A stretch of 64,000 bases of DNA, from positions 3,348,001-3,412,000 of the forward strand of contig NZ_LS999521.1 of assembly GCF_900520355.1 (NCBI RefSeq), read 5' to 3'. This stretch comes from Acinetobacter calcoaceticus. Lineage in GTDB: Bacteria; Pseudomonadota; Gammaproteobacteria; Pseudomonadales; Moraxellaceae. The notes under the pieces were generated by a model. The model did not search any database. It saw only the letters and a list, made by a program, of their open reading frames with translations, and was not told where the DNA came from. How positions within the stretch are numbered: the stretch's first letter is position 1; each line of letters begins with the position of its first letter. Shown one piece after another: positions 1 through 12,601 of this stretch. The position numbers and the translations under genes were made by a program.

Positions 1-463
1 ACAAATAGTGTTTCATTCATTGAATTGTCTGCACTGTTATAGCACACATATTGTCTAGTTTTCGTTGCAATAGAAAAATTTCTGTTTTTCAGCCGTATAA
101 GCTTTTTTAACATTAATAAAGCATGTCTGGATATACATACTTTAAGTAAAATCAATCTCTCGGCTAGAGAGAATGTCTATTACAAAACATGACGGTTATT
201 CGAAGGGTGATCAAATAATCGCATATAAAACTAAAGGAAGCATTTTTGTTGTTTAATTCACTAAAGTCAAGATTAAAGAAAAAGTTTTTCCATAAAAATT
301 TTTAGCTGTTGCTTTTTTAATCTAAAATCAAATCGTAAATTTGGTAGTTCAACCTCTATTTATTAAAAATAATTATTCTTTTTTATATAAAACCATACAT
401 TATAAATTGCTTATTTATGAACTTTATTTAAATATAGCCAGTATTCTTTGGGGAAGATCTGAT
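1..463. other. Intergenic AT-rich region at window edge
   Basis: No convincing coding sequence is visible here. An open frame from a TTG at 341 continues into the DUF4124 gene, but its first 41 codons look like untranslated leader: no ribosome site, and the signal peptide begins only at 464. A small inverted repeat, TCTCT and AGAGA, lies at 156-170. The stretch probably holds the promoter of the downstream gene and the tail of whatever lies before the window. Confidence 0.5.
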
Positions 464-799
464 ATGAATTTATCTTATTTAAAAACAAGCTTATATATAG
501 CAGTAACAACAGCGATTTTAGTTTGCTCAAGCCAAATTCAGGCACAGCAATATTATAAATGGATGGATAAAAATGGCTCCACTCATTACACCACAACGCC
601 ACCACCGAAGAGTGCAAAACATTTGAATAAAGTTTCAACTTACGGCAGCCAACCATCCCTAAAAAAATCGGCCCCCACCTCAGAACAACAACCTCAAGTT
701 AAAACCGATAAACTAGTGCAAGAGGCAGCTAACGTAGAACAGGAAAAAAGTGTACCCGCTGTACCAGTTCCGCCAGCCCCACCCGCAGCAGCACGATAA
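464..799 (+). CDS. DUF4124 domain-containing exported protein
   Basis: A protein of 111 residues read from the ATG at 464, preceded by a GGGAAG ribosome-site-like stretch. It opens with a signal peptide (hydrophobic core about residues 8-22, probable cleavage after the QIQA motif near residue 28). The mature N-terminus has the DUF4124 pattern, YYKWMDKNGSTHYTTTPPP, known from many gammaproteobacterial envelope proteins of unknown function. The remainder is a low-complexity tail rich in Ser, Gln and Glu that ends in repeated Pro-Val/Pro-Ala steps. The protein is likely periplasmic. A weak hairpin terminator follows. Its function is unknown. An upstream TTG start at 341 is possible but would bury the signal peptide. 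Confidence 0.7.
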   Translation: MNLSYLKTSLYIAVTTAILVCSSQIQAQQYYKWMDKNGSTHYTTTPPPKSAKHLNKVSTYGSQPSLKKSAPTSEQQPQVKTDKLVQEAANVEQEKSVPAVPVPPAPPAAAR

Positions 800-807
800 C
801 CAAAATG

Positions 808-834
808 AGAGTGGTGAATATTTTCACTACTCTT
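808..834 (+). terminator. Probable terminator after DUF4124 gene
   Basis: An 11-base stem (AGAGTGGTGAA with TTCACTACTCT, one mismatch) closes a 4-base loop and is followed by a T-rich run. The stem is clear but the U-tract is interrupted, so efficiency is uncertain. Confidence 0.5.
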
Positions 835-977
835 CTATTATTTAAAATAAAGAAGAATAGATTGAGAAATGTTTATTGCTCATATTAAAAGATAAAATCC
901 TGATCTAAAAACTGACATTTCCCTTTATTTTGCGCTATGCTGTGCAGCAATCTTTCATTTCAATTTTCGTTGTATAG

Positions 978-3611
<2,634 letters not shown>

Positions 3612-3638
3612 TTAAAGTTATTAATGAGAGGATCAAGC

Positions 3639-4148
3639 ATGCACTTAGCCAAACGTTTAGCCGCTGTTGTTTTAACCTTAGGCCTTAGTGCAGGCTTAGT
3701 CGGGTGTGGATTTCATTTAAAAGGAACCAACCCGACTGCGACTCCGCTTGTATATAAAAAATTAAGCCTTGAGTTACCAGCTAAAACTGATGATTTGGAA
3801 ACGCAGTTAAAAGTATATTTGGCTGCCAATGGTGTTCAATTCAGCAATGATAATGATGCCTATGTACTTCGTGTTTTAGAGTACACGCCACGTCGTCAGC
3901 TTTTAAATGGGAAACTGACAGAAGTGTTATTACGCTTAACGGTAACCTTCCAGATTGAAGATCGTCAGGGTAATAAAATTACTGAACCACGCTCATTAAC
4001 TGCATCTCGTAGTTACCAATATGATTTGGCAACAGTTAACACTGAAAATCAGCAAGAAACTTACTTACAACGTATTGTGATTGATGATATTGCACAACAA
4101 ATTACTCGTCAGATTTCAGCAAATCGTTTACCAAAAGCTCAGCCTTAA
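3639..4148 (+). CDS. lptE: LPS assembly lipoprotein LptE
   Basis: LptE is the outer-membrane lipoprotein that plugs and stabilises the LptD beta-barrel, which inserts LPS or lipooligosaccharide into the outer leaflet. The protein begins with a lipoprotein signal ending in a LVGC lipobox, followed by GFHLKG, the characteristic start of mature LptE. I chose the ATG at 3639 because GAGAGG lies seven bases before it; the in-frame ATG at 3624 would overlap that site. At about 169 residues it fits the family. The position between leuS and holA is the conserved gammaproteobacterial order and supports the call. Confidence 0.93.
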   Translation: MHLAKRLAAVVLTLGLSAGLVGCGFHLKGTNPTATPLVYKKLSLELPAKTDDLETQLKVYLAANGVQFSNDNDAYVLRVLEYTPRRQLLNGKLTEVLLRLTVTFQIEDRQGNKITEPRSLTASRSYQYDLATVNTENQQETYLQRIVIDDIAQQITRQISANRLPKAQP

Positions 4149-4166
4149 TCTGTATTTCTGCTACTA

Positions 4167-5156
4167 ATGAAAATTGACTATTTACAAGCTTTAAAACGCA
4201 CTTCGGAAGCTCGGGGTGCGTGGATTTTGCATGGGCAAGAGCCCTTATTAGAACAAAATTTACTAGATACTTTTCGAAAAAGCTGGCAGCAACAAGAGGT
4301 TGAAAGACAGCGCTATGATATTAGTAGCGTGAGTGACTGGAAGAATGTCTTTAATGCACTTAATAGTTTATCTTTATTTTCTCAGCAGCTTGCCATTGAA
4401 GTACATGGCAACATCAAACCTGATGCAAATGGTTTAAAACAACTCAAAAGTTATATCCAAAATAACGAACATAACCTGCTGTTAATTGTTTTACCCAAAC
4501 AAGATAGTAGCAGCTTAAAATCTGCTTTTTTTCAAGTTGTGGAAGCAAACGGCGTTGTTGTTGCCCTAACAGCAAATTATCCGCAAGACCGTCAACGTAT
4601 TTTAAACGTAGAAGCCGAAAAGCTTGAGATCCAGCTCGACAATGATGCTTGGCAATGGTTAATGCAACATCATGAGCACAACTTATTAGCTGCTAAAAAT
4701 AGCTTAATGCGTGTAAGAGATACTTTCCCAGACCAGAAACTTATTCAAATTGAGCAATTGTATGCTTGCCTGCAAGATCAATCTCGTTATACCACTTATG
4801 ATTTAAGTGATGCGTTATTAGAAGGCAACCTCGGCCAATCTATTAAGATTTTTCAATATTTAATTGCGGCGGGCGAACCAGACAGTCTGATTTTATGGAC
4901 TTTAAGTAAAGAAATGCGCTTATTGATGCAATTGTTTGAACAGCCTCATAATGCCTTACAGCTCGGTATATGGAAAACAAAAGTTGGTTTATATCAACAA
5001 GCCTTACGAAGATTAAATCCCCAACAGTTTCTAGGTTGGTCTACCCTTCTATTGCAAATTGATGCAGCAATTAAAGGAATGTCGAATGAAAATGCAGAAC
5101 ATTTAATGCAGCAAGCGATTGCTGAGTTATGTGGAAAAACACTCTTTATACAATAA
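4167..5156 (+). CDS. holA: DNA polymerase III subunit delta
   Basis: HolA is the delta subunit of the clamp loader. It binds and opens the beta sliding clamp during replication. The 329 residues fit the family. The N-terminal domain (about residues 15-140) is of the DNA_pol3_delta type, and the C-terminal half is the helical collar region containing the LQDQSRYTTYDLSDALLEGN segment. The start lies 18 bases after lptE, consistent with a shared transcript. No Walker A motif is expected in this subunit and none is seen. Confidence 0.94.
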   Translation: MKIDYLQALKRTSEARGAWILHGQEPLLEQNLLDTFRKSWQQQEVERQRYDISSVSDWKNVFNALNSLSLFSQQLAIEVHGNIKPDANGLKQLKSYIQNNEHNLLLIVLPKQDSSSLKSAFFQVVEANGVVVALTANYPQDRQRILNVEAEKLEIQLDNDAWQWLMQHHEHNLLAAKNSLMRVRDTFPDQKLIQIEQLYACLQDQSRYTTYDLSDALLEGNLGQSIKIFQYLIAAGEPDSLILWTLSKEMRLLMQLFEQPHNALQLGIWKTKVGLYQQALRRLNPQQFLGWSTLLLQIDAAIKGMSNENAEHLMQQAIAELCGKTLFIQ

Positions 5157-5263
5157 TTCGGCTGAATCATTTTCCTTCATTCCTGAAATATTATAAAAAT
5201 TCACGTTTTATCCTCATTTCGCTTTTATACTAAATTAAATTTTAAACTTTTCGACCTCTCACC

Positions 5264-6604
5264 ATGCCAAAAATAAAGCCAATTAAACTTGTTATTATCA
5301 TCGTCTGTATAGTCATTATTGCTATATTAGCTTGGAAGTTTTTCAAACCAAAACAGCAGCAACCACAATATATTACTGCTGAGGTAACGCGCGGGGATAT
5401 TGAAAATAATGTACTTGCAACGGGTACACTTGATGCAACCAAACTGATTAGTGTCGGTGCACAGGTATCTGGTCAGGTCAAAAAAATGTATGTGCAACTA
5501 GGTGATCAGGTTAAACAAGGTCAACTTATTGCGCAAATTGATTCAACTACCCAAGAAAATAGTTTAAAAACTTCTGATGCAAATATTAAAAATTTAGAAG
5601 CACAACGCCTTCAACAGGTTGCATCTTTGAATGAAAAACAACTTGAATTTCGTCGTCAGCAACAAATGTATGCGCAAGATGCAACACCGCGTGCAGATTT
5701 AGAATCGGCTGAAGCAAGCTATAAAACAGCTCAAGCACAAATCAAAGCACTAGATGCACAAATCGAGTCTGCAAAAGTAACTAGATCTACGGCACAAACC
5801 AATATTGGTTATACGCGTATTCTTGCTCCAACTGATGGTACAGTTGTTGCGATTGTGACGGAAGAAGGCCAAACCGTAAACGCCAACCAAAGTGCACCAA
5901 CAATTGTCAAAATTGCAAAACTACAAAATATGACGATTAAGGCGCAGGTCAGTGAAGCTGACATTATGAAAGTTGAGAAAGGCCAACAGGTTTATTTCAC
6001 GACCTTAGGTGAAGACACTAAGCGTTACGCAACCTTACGTCAAATTGAACCTGCTCCTGATTCAATTTCTAGTGAATCAAACAGTACTACAAGTTCAACG
6101 ACCAGTTCAGCCGTTTACTATAATGCCCTATTCGATGTGCCAAACACGGATGGTAAATTGCGTATTGATATGACTGCACAAGTTTATATCGTATTAAATT
6201 CAGCTAAAAATGCCCTGCTCGTTCCTTCATCAGCACTTAGCTCTAAACAATTTTCAGGTCAAAGAAAATCAGGTCAATCATCTGATAAATCTAGTTCTTC
6301 ACCAGAAGCAGCCAAGAAATCTCAAGGAAATGGAGCTCGTCTAGAGCGCCTTAATTTGACTGCTGAGCAAAAACAGTTAATTGAACAAGGTAAATTAACA
6401 TTAAGTGTTGTACGCATATTACAAGCCGATGGCACAACTAAACCAACTCAGATTTTGGTTGGTATTAACAACCGTGTAAATGCACAAGTTCTTGCGGGCT
6501 TAGAACAAGGTGATCAAGTTGTGATTGCTGATAGTGCAGACACTTCTGCGGCATCAGCAAATAGTAGTAATAACCGTCGCCGTAGTGGCCCAATGGGAAT
6601 GTAA
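5264..6604 (+). CDS. macA: MacA-type periplasmic adaptor subunit
   Basis: This is the periplasmic membrane fusion protein of a MacAB-type tripartite exporter. An N-terminal membrane anchor (about residues 7-26) is followed by a lipoyl/barrel-sandwich half ([26 protein letters not shown]), a coiled-coil hairpin (about 95-180, Gln/Ala/Lys rich), the second lipoyl half ([13 protein letters not shown]) and a beta-barrel region. At 446 residues it is longer than the well-known E. coli protein. Extra length comes from a Ser/Thr-rich insert near residues 267-285, a Ser/Lys-rich insert near 330-355 and an Asn/Arg tail. Two bases separate it from macB. Confidence 0.93.
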   Translation: MPKIKPIKLVIIIVCIVIIAILAWKFFKPKQQQPQYITAEVTRGDIENNVLATGTLDATKLISVGAQVSGQVKKMYVQLGDQVKQGQLIAQIDSTTQENSLKTSDANIKNLEAQRLQQVASLNEKQLEFRRQQQMYAQDATPRADLESAEASYKTAQAQIKALDAQIESAKVTRSTAQTNIGYTRILAPTDGTVVAIVTEEGQTVNANQSAPTIVKIAKLQNMTIKAQVSEADIMKVEKGQQVYFTTLGEDTKRYATLRQIEPAPDSISSESNSTTSSTTSSAVYYNALFDVPNTDGKLRIDMTAQVYIVLNSAKNALLVPSSALSSKQFSGQRKSGQSSDKSSSSPEAAKKSQGNGARLERLNLTAEQKQLIEQGKLTLSVVRILQADGTTKPTQILVGINNRVNAQVLAGLEQGDQVVIADSADTSAASANSSNNRRRSGPMGM

Positions 6605-6606
6605 GC

Positions 6607-8601
6607 ATGACAAAACAAGCTCTGCTTGAAGTCAGCAATCTGGTCCGGGAATTCCCTGCTGGCGAAAGCACAATACAAATTTTAAAAGGGATTGACCTTA
6701 CCATTTATGAAGGAGAACTGGTTGCCATTGTCGGCCAGTCCGGTTCAGGTAAGTCAACGCTCATGAACATTTTGGGCTGCTTAGACCGCCCTACCAGTGG
6801 TAGTTACAAGGTTAGTGGACAAGAGACTGGTAAGTTAGAGCCAGATCAGCTCGCTCGATTACGCCGTGAATATTTTGGTTTTATTTTCCAGCGCTACCAT
6901 TTACTGGGTGACTTATCTGCTGAAGGTAACGTTGAGGTTCCAGCAGTTTATGCAGGCGTTACTCCTTCAGAGCGTAAACAACGTGCAACGGCACTACTCA
7001 CCGAGCTAGGTTTGGGAACTAAAACACTCAATAGACCAAGCCAACTCTCTGGGGGGCAGCAGCAACGTGTTTCTATTGCCCGTGCCCTCATGAATGGTGG
7101 TGACGTTATCCTTGCGGATGAACCGACAGGAGCGCTCGACTCTCATAGTGGTGTTGAAGTTATGCGTATTTTGCGTGAACTCAATGCTGCTGGTCACACC
7201 ATCATTTTGGTAACACACGATATGCAAGTTGCAAAAAATGCGACTCGTATTATCGAAATTAGTGACGGAGAAATTATTAGTGACCGTCCTAATGTTCCAG
7301 ATCAAGCAGCTGAACCGATCAAGTCTGATCCTGATGCTGCTCCTGCATTGCAAGGTAAGCAGAAGAAAGGCAAAAGTATTTCTGCATGGCGTTCAACTTT
7401 AGATCGGTTATCCGAAGCCTTCCAAATGGCTTTACTGTCTATGAATGCCCATCGCATGCGTACATTCCTGACCATGCTTGGGATCATTATTGGTATTGCC
7501 TCTGTGGTTACAGTGGTCGCTCTAGGTAAAGGTTCTCAGCAGCAAATTTTAAGCAACATTAGTAGTCTGGGAACAAATACGATTACCGTATTTCAGGGCC
7601 GAGGGTTTGGTGATAATTCTAAAACCGCGAGCTTTAAAACCTTGGTTCCTGCCGATGCTGATGCGTTAATGACTCAACCTTATGTTAGTGCAGTCAGTCC
7701 GATGGTCAGTACATCCAAGACTATGCGCTATCAACAGAATGAAGCAAACGCCACCATTAATGGCGTGAGTAACGACTATTTCGATGTAAAAGGTTTAGTC
7801 TTTAAAGATGGACAAACTTTTGACCAACGTAGTGTACGTGATCGTTCACAAGATGTTGTAATTGATACCAACACTCAAAAACAATTCTTTGGTGATGGTA
7901 GCAATCCAATTGGCCAAGTCGTACTACTTGGTAGTGTACCAGCACGTATTATTGGGGTTGTAGAACCACAAACTAGCGGCATGGGTGCAGATGACACCTT
8001 AAATGTCTATATGCCTTATACAACCGTAATGAGCCGTATGCTAGGCCAGTCTAATGTCCGCAATATCGTGGTTCGTATTAATGACAAATATTCAACTACT
8101 GCCGCAGAAAATGCGATTGTAAACTTATTAACCCAGCGCCACGGTGCACAAGATATTTTCACTATGAACAGTGACAGTATCCGTCAAACCATTGAGAAAA
8201 CAACCAGCACCATGACACTTCTGGTTTCAGCGATTGCTGTAATTTCACTGGTCGTTGGTGGTATTGGGGTAATGAATATTATGCTGGTTTCTGTGACTGA
8301 ACGTACTCAGGAAATTGGTGTACGTATGGCTGTAGGCGCACGTCAAAGTGATATTTTGCAGCAATTTCTTATTGAAGCAATTTTAGTCTGTTTAATTGGT
8401 GGTGTGCTTGGTGTCTTACTGTCACTTGGTCTTGGACAACTCATTAATAAATTTGCTGGCGGTAACTTTAGCGTAGCTTACTCAAGCACTTCTATTATTG
8501 CAGCATTTGTGTGTTCAACACTGATTGGTGTCGTTTTTGGTTTCTTACCAGCCAAGAATGCCGCGAAGCTTGACCCTGTTGCCGCACTATCTCGAGAATA
8601 A
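6607..8601 (+). CDS. macB: MacB-type ABC transporter, ATPase-permease fusion
   Basis: This is the inner-membrane mechanotransmission ABC transporter of the MacAB system. Family members export macrolides, enterotoxin or lipopeptides. The N-terminal ATPase has Walker [10 protein letters not shown] (about residues 43-51), signature LSGGQQQR (about 147-154) and Walker [14 protein letters not shown] linker leads to the MacB core: the first membrane helix near residue 290, a large periplasmic domain (about 315-530), then three C-terminal helices with the conserved [14 protein letters not shown] loop. At 664 residues it has the normal length. It sits between macA and an outer membrane factor gene, so all three parts of the pump are encoded together. 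The substrate cannot be read from sequence. Confidence 0.95.
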   Translation: MTKQALLEVSNLVREFPAGESTIQILKGIDLTIYEGELVAIVGQSGSGKSTLMNILGCLDRPTSGSYKVSGQETGKLEPDQLARLRREYFGFIFQRYHLLGDLSAEGNVEVPAVYAGVTPSERKQRATALLTELGLGTKTLNRPSQLSGGQQQRVSIARALMNGGDVILADEPTGALDSHSGVEVMRILRELNAAGHTIILVTHDMQVAKNATRIIEISDGEIISDRPNVPDQAAEPIKSDPDAAPALQGKQKKGKSISAWRSTLDRLSEAFQMALLSMNAHRMRTFLTMLGIIIGIASVVTVVALGKGSQQQILSNISSLGTNTITVFQGRGFGDNSKTASFKTLVPADADALMTQPYVSAVSPMVSTSKTMRYQQNEANATINGVSNDYFDVKGLVFKDGQTFDQRSVRDRSQDVVIDTNTQKQFFGDGSNPIGQVVLLGSVPARIIGVVEPQTSGMGADDTLNVYMPYTTVMSRMLGQSNVRNIVVRINDKYSTTAAENAIVNLLTQRHGAQDIFTMNSDSIRQTIEKTTSTMTLLVSAIAVISLVVGGIGVMNIMLVSVTERTQEIGVRMAVGARQSDILQQFLIEAILVCLIGGVLGVLLSLGLGQLINKFAGGNFSVAYSSTSIIAAFVCSTLIGVVFGFLPAKNAAKLDPVAALSRE

Positions 8602-8611
8602 GGAAAATTGC

Positions 8612-10018
8612 ATGTCTTTCTCTATGACTAAACTTAGCACAGCACTTCTCCTCACAAGCTCTCTTGTTGGATGTGCCGCTGTAGTAAAAACCCCTTATGA
8701 AACACCTGCGGTACAAGTTCCGGGTAGTTTCCAATACGACACCACAAAAGCAAAAACCATGTCTGCCGATCAATATTCTGACCGTTGGTGGACACTTTTT
8801 GGTGATGCACAGCTTAATCAGCTCGTAAGCAATGTATTAGAACGTAATAGCGATTTGGCTGTTGCCGGAATTACCTTAAGGCAAGCACGCTTACAAGCTG
8901 ATCTAACCGCAAATAAACAAGGTTTACGTACCAGTTCTAGTGTTTCTACAGGACATTCTTTTGATTTGAACTCAGGAGATGACAGCGCTAAAGGTTTATC
9001 AATGAGTGCAGGCGTAAGCTATGAGGTTGACTTGTTTGGTAAGCTTGCACGCCAAACTGAAGCAAGTAAGTGGGAGGCTTTAGCGACTGAACAAGACCTA
9101 CAAGCCACTGGACAAAGTTTAATTGCAACCACGGCTAAATTGTATTGGCAACTTGGTTATTTAAATGAACGTTATGCGACTGCTCAGCAGAGTCTGGCGA
9201 CCTCACAAAAGCTATATCAACTCGTACAGATTCAGTATAAAGCTGGTGCGGTTTCAGGTGTAGATCTTACTCAAGCAGAACAATCGGTACAAAGCCAAAA
9301 AGCGAGCTTAAGTCAAATTGAGCAACAACTGGTTGAAACACGTACTGCCATTGCCGTGCTCTTACATGAACCATTGCAACAGTTAAACATTCAAGAGCCC
9401 AAACGTTTACCGCGCAATGCACTACCCGCAATTGGTGCAGGTTTACCTGCTGATATTTTATCGCGCCGTCCCGATTTGCAAGCCTCTGAGCTTCGTTTGA
9501 AAAAGGCGCTCGCGACTAAAGATGCAACTAAGGCGAGCTACTATCCATCGATTAGTTTAACCAGTAGTTTGGGATCAAGCAGTACATCGTTGACGGAACT
9601 GTTACGTAATCCTGCTCTAACTTTAGGTGCAAGTTTAAGCTTACCGTTTTTGCAATATAACGATATGAAGAAAGACATCGCGATTAGCAATCTGGATTAT
9701 GAAAAAGCGATTATTCAATATCGCCAAACGCTTTATCAGGCTTTTGCTGATGTCGAAAATGCTTTATCAAGTCGTACAGAACTCGACAAACAAGTAGCGT
9801 TACAAGAGCGTAATGTTGAACTTGCAGAAAAAACTGAACGCCTAACAGAAGTCCGTTACCGTTATGGTGCTGTCGCATTAAAAACACTTCTCGATGCTCA
9901 GCAAACCACACGTACTGCTCGCTTAAGTCTAGTTGAAACCAAGCAAAGCCAATACAATGCTTATGTCACTCTCATGCAAGCGTTAGGTGGTTCACCTGTA
10001 AAAGAACTTCCTCAATAA
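8612..10018 (+). CDS. Outer membrane efflux lipoprotein (TolC/OprM/NodT family)
   Basis: This is the outer-membrane channel expected to complete the MacAB pump. The start at 8612 is preceded by AAGGAAAA and gives a lipoprotein signal with lipobox LVGC followed by AAV. About 468 residues carry two outer-membrane-efflux repeats: DRWWTLFGDAQLNQLV opens the first, and the second contains the conserved LPADILSRRPDLQASE segment. Long alpha-helical hairpins rich in Gln and Ala fit a trans-periplasmic tunnel. The gene lies ten bases after macB and is followed by a strong terminator, closing the operon. E. coli MacAB borrows the distant TolC, whereas here a partner is supplied in the operon. The lipidated type resembles OprM/CusC more than TolC. 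Confidence 0.9.
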   Translation: MSFSMTKLSTALLLTSSLVGCAAVVKTPYETPAVQVPGSFQYDTTKAKTMSADQYSDRWWTLFGDAQLNQLVSNVLERNSDLAVAGITLRQARLQADLTANKQGLRTSSSVSTGHSFDLNSGDDSAKGLSMSAGVSYEVDLFGKLARQTEASKWEALATEQDLQATGQSLIATTAKLYWQLGYLNERYATAQQSLATSQKLYQLVQIQYKAGAVSGVDLTQAEQSVQSQKASLSQIEQQLVETRTAIAVLLHEPLQQLNIQEPKRLPRNALPAIGAGLPADILSRRPDLQASELRLKKALATKDATKASYYPSISLTSSLGSSSTSLTELLRNPALTLGASLSLPFLQYNDMKKDIAISNLDYEKAIIQYRQTLYQAFADVENALSSRTELDKQVALQERNVELAEKTERLTEVRYRYGAVALKTLLDAQQTTRTARLSLVETKQSQYNAYVTLMQALGGSPVKELPQ

Positions 10019-10030
10019 CTTGCGCCCATA

Positions 10031-10066
10031 AAAAAAGCCGTAGTCCTTCAACTACGGCTTTTTTTT
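10031..10066. terminator. Bidirectional rho-independent terminator
   Basis: A perfect 10-base stem (AAGCCGTAGT with ACTACGGCTT) has a 6-base loop, A-tract on one side and T-tract on the other. It lies between convergent genes and would serve both the efflux operon and fabI. Confidence 0.92.
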
Positions 10067-10086
10067 AAATAAATAAACTAAAAAGC

Positions 10087-10890
10087 TTATTCATCATCCA
10101 TCATAGATTGGCTCATACCAACAGTATTGAAGCCAGCATCTACATATAGAATTTCACCAGTGATACCTGAAGCCCAAGGTGAGCAAAGGAATAATGCTGC
10201 ATTACCCACTTCGTCAATAGTTACATTGCGTTTTAATGGCGCAACTTTTTCATTAGCATCTAACATTTTACGGAAAGATTTAATACCAGAAGCAGCCAAA
10301 GTACGGATTGGACCCGCAGAAATCGCGTTTACACGAATACCATCAACACCTAAGCTTGATGCCAAGTAGCGAACACCAGCCTCTAAAGAAGCTTTTGCCA
10401 TGCCCATAACGTTATAGTTAGGCATAACGCGCTCAGAACCTTGGTAAGTCAAAGTCAATAAACAACCTTGGCGAGCTTGTAATAATGGTTTTGCAGCACG
10501 TGCCATCGCAATAAAGCTGTATGCACTGATGTCATGAGCAACTTTAAAACCGTCACGGTCAGTCACGTCAGTAAAATCACCATCAAGTGTATGTGCAGGA
10601 GCAAAGCCGATAGAGTGAACTACACCATCTAGACCGTCCCAATGTTTTGCAAGTTCTGCAAATGCATTGTCAATTTCGCTATCAACTGCAACATCACATG
10701 GGAACACAAGCTTAGAACCGAATTGCTCAGCAAATTCATCCACACGTTTTTTTAATTTTTCGTTCGGATAAGTAAACGCAAGCTCTGCACCTTCACGGTG
10801 TAATGCTTGGGCAATACCAAAAGCAATTGATAATTTACTAGCAACGCCTGCAATCAAAAAGCGTTTACCTGCTAAAAGTCCTTGTGTCAT
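10087..10890 (-). CDS. fabI: Enoyl-ACP reductase (NADH) FabI
   Basis: FabI performs the last reduction of each fatty acid elongation cycle and is the classic triclosan target. The fold is a short-chain dehydrogenase with the FabI-type cofactor loop [14 protein letters not shown]. Catalytic residues are visible in [23 protein letters not shown], matching the Tyr, Tyr and Lys of E. coli FabI (Tyr146, Tyr156, Lys163). I chose the ATG at 10890, giving 267 residues, over an upstream TTG at 10905: GAGTGAG precedes it and the mature start [10 protein letters not shown] matches the family. The gene is monocistronic between two terminators. Confidence 0.96.
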   Translation of the reverse strand: MTQGLLAGKRFLIAGVASKLSIAFGIAQALHREGAELAFTYPNEKLKKRVDEFAEQFGSKLVFPCDVAVDSEIDNAFAELAKHWDGLDGVVHSIGFAPAHTLDGDFTDVTDRDGFKVAHDISAYSFIAMARAAKPLLQARQGCLLTLTYQGSERVMPNYNVMGMAKASLEAGVRYLASSLGVDGIRVNAISAGPIRTLAASGIKSFRKMLDANEKVAPLKRNVTIDEVGNAALFLCSPWASGITGEILYVDAGFNTVGMSQSMMDDE

Positions 10891-10979
10891 GCCGATCTCA
10901 CTCAAAACAATTTAAAGCATAATGCCAATATTCAACGGTTTTCGAAATTGCATAATGCATCTTTTTTCAAAAATCGCAC

Positions 10980-11010
10980 GAAAAAAAATCGCCCCTCATG
11001 AGGAGCGACT
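10980..11010 (-). terminator. Terminator after BI-1 family gene
   Basis: Read on the minus strand, a GC-rich hairpin (TCGCTCC with GGGGCGA) ends in eight Ts. It lies just downstream of the BI-1 family gene and upstream of fabI. Confidence 0.85.
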
Positions 11011-11027
11011 TCTCGATGAATATAATC

Positions 11028-11759
11028 TTAGTCGTCAGATAACAAGCCAATCAAACGTAAAAAAGAGATATACATCCAAACTAAAGTTGAGAGTAACGCA
11101 ATTCCACACAACCACTCCATAAACTTTGGAGCACGGTAAGCTGCGTTGGTTTCAATTAAATCGAAATCTAAAATCAGGTTAAGTGACGCAATCACAGCAA
11201 TAAATGCAGCAAAGCCAATGCCTAACCAGTTGCTCTCAAAAATATAAGGAATGCTTGAACCAAATGCTAAACGCATGATCATCTGCACAATAAATACAAG
11301 AAAAATAGCCAAAGATGCAGAAATCACGACTGACTTGAATTTTTCAGTTGCACGTACAATCTTGAATTTATATAAGCCAAACATGACTAATGTGGTCACA
11401 AAAGTGGCAAGTAATGCTTGTAAAGGTACACCTGGATACTTCATTTGAAAAGCAAATGAAATACCACCTAAAAATGCACCTTCAAAAAGTGCATAAGGAA
11501 TTGCCAAGGTCGGTGCAGTCGTCGGTTTAAATGTGGCAATCAAAGCTAAAACCAGACCACCAATTGCGCCAACAATAGCACCCGCATAGGCAATACCAAC
11601 ATTTGCAGTAAAAGCTGCGTATAAAAATAAAGCAATGCCCACAGCCGCTGCAATGACTGTCAGCATAATAGATTTTTGAATCGCACCTTGCACAGTCATT
11701 GGTTGACTATAGTCACTGACCGTTTCAACACGCGTCAGTATCGGGTTATTACTTTGCAT
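11028..11759 (-). CDS. Bax inhibitor-1/YccA family membrane protein
   Basis: An integral inner-membrane protein of 243 residues with about seven hydrophobic helices covering residues 30-240. The pattern, including the closing FMEWLCGIALLSTLVWMYISFLRLIGLLS segment, is that of the BI-1 (TMBIM) family. Bacterial members include YccA, which modulates FtsH, and YetJ, a pH-dependent calcium leak channel. No more specific role can be read here. It stands alone between two terminators. Acinetobacter members are often simply called Bax inhibitor-1 proteins. Confidence 0.88.
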   Translation of the reverse strand: MQSNNPILTRVETVSDYSQPMTVQGAIQKSIMLTVIAAAVGIALFLYAAFTANVGIAYAGAIVGAIGGLVLALIATFKPTTAPTLAIPYALFEGAFLGGISFAFQMKYPGVPLQALLATFVTTLVMFGLYKFKIVRATEKFKSVVISASLAIFLVFIVQMIMRLAFGSSIPYIFESNWLGIGFAAFIAVIASLNLILDFDLIETNAAYRAPKFMEWLCGIALLSTLVWMYISFLRLIGLLSDD

Positions 11760-11865
11760 AAATGCTCTCTTTTTATAATAAAAACTTAAAATATCATTTT
11801 AAGCAAAATGAATATGAAAGCCAAATCAGACGATCGGCATTATTGTAACAATGTCCTTTAAACAA

Positions 11866-11893
11866 TAAAAAAGGAGGCAGTAGCCCCCTCTTT
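11866..11893 (-). terminator. Terminator after orn
   Basis: On the minus strand, GGGGGC-TACT-GCCTCC forms a short GC-rich stem with one mismatch and is followed by six Ts. It is placed between the orn stop codon and the BI-1 gene start. Confidence 0.75.
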
Positions 11894-11910
11894 ATCACTT
11901 CAGCAAAGAA

Positions 11911-12477
11911 TTAATCTTTACCATCAGTGTTCATAATAAAAAAGTATTCACGGTAATATTTCAACTCGGAAATCGAGTCACGAATATCATCCATTGCTAA
12001 ATGTGATGCATTCTTTTTCAGACCGCTCATAATTTCAGGGCGCCAGCGTTTTGAGAGCTCTTTTACGGTAGATACATCAAGATTACGATAATGAAAATAC
12101 TGTTCAAGTTCAGGCATAAGACGATGTAAGAAACGGCGATCCTGACAAATCGAGTTACCGCACATCGGTGAAACTTTTGGATTGACCCATTTTTTTAGGA
12201 ATTCTAAAGTCTGTAACTCAGCATCACGAGCTGTCAATTTGCTACGACGAACTCGCTCAACTAACCCAGATTGCCCATGTTGGCGAGTATTCCACTCATC
12301 CATTGCATTTAAAATACGATCAGGTTGATGGATAGCCAAGACCGGACCTTCGGCAAGTACATTTAAATTATCATCTGTAATAATTGTTGCGATTTCAATA
12401 ATTTGGTCATTATCGGTATCTAAACCGGTCATTTCCAGATCAATCCAAATTAATCGTGTATTTAAAGTACTGCTCAT
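11911..12477 (-). CDS. orn: Oligoribonuclease
   Basis: Orn is a 3'-5' exoribonuclease of the DEDDh family. It degrades two- to five-base RNAs, including pGpG from c-di-GMP breakdown, and is often essential. The first acidic motif is [10 protein letters not shown] at about residues 10-19, and the other acidic residues and the C-terminal His/Asp cluster ([22 protein letters not shown]) are present. The 188 residues match the usual 180-190. It is transcribed divergently from rsgA, an orn/rsgA pairing common in Gammaproteobacteria. Confidence 0.96.
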   Translation of the reverse strand: MSSTLNTRLIWIDLEMTGLDTDNDQIIEIATIITDDNLNVLAEGPVLAIHQPDRILNAMDEWNTRQHGQSGLVERVRRSKLTARDAELQTLEFLKKWVNPKVSPMCGNSICQDRRFLHRLMPELEQYFHYRNLDVSTVKELSKRWRPEIMSGLKKNASHLAMDDIRDSISELKYYREYFFIMNTDGKD

Positions 12478-12601
12478 GTATGTACGTTCTAAAATGCCGT
12501 AAAAACATCAATAGTAGCAAATTTCTTGCATCTGCGCTGTAATTCTATAGCCGCTTCATGCTATTTTTGCCATCTTCAAACAGTGGTTTTTTGGGATATG
12601 A

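Noticed and set aside
10922-11122. A short plus-strand open frame between fabI and the BI-1 gene
   Set aside because: It runs through the hairpin terminator at 10980-11010 and into the antisense of the BI-1 gene; no ribosome site.
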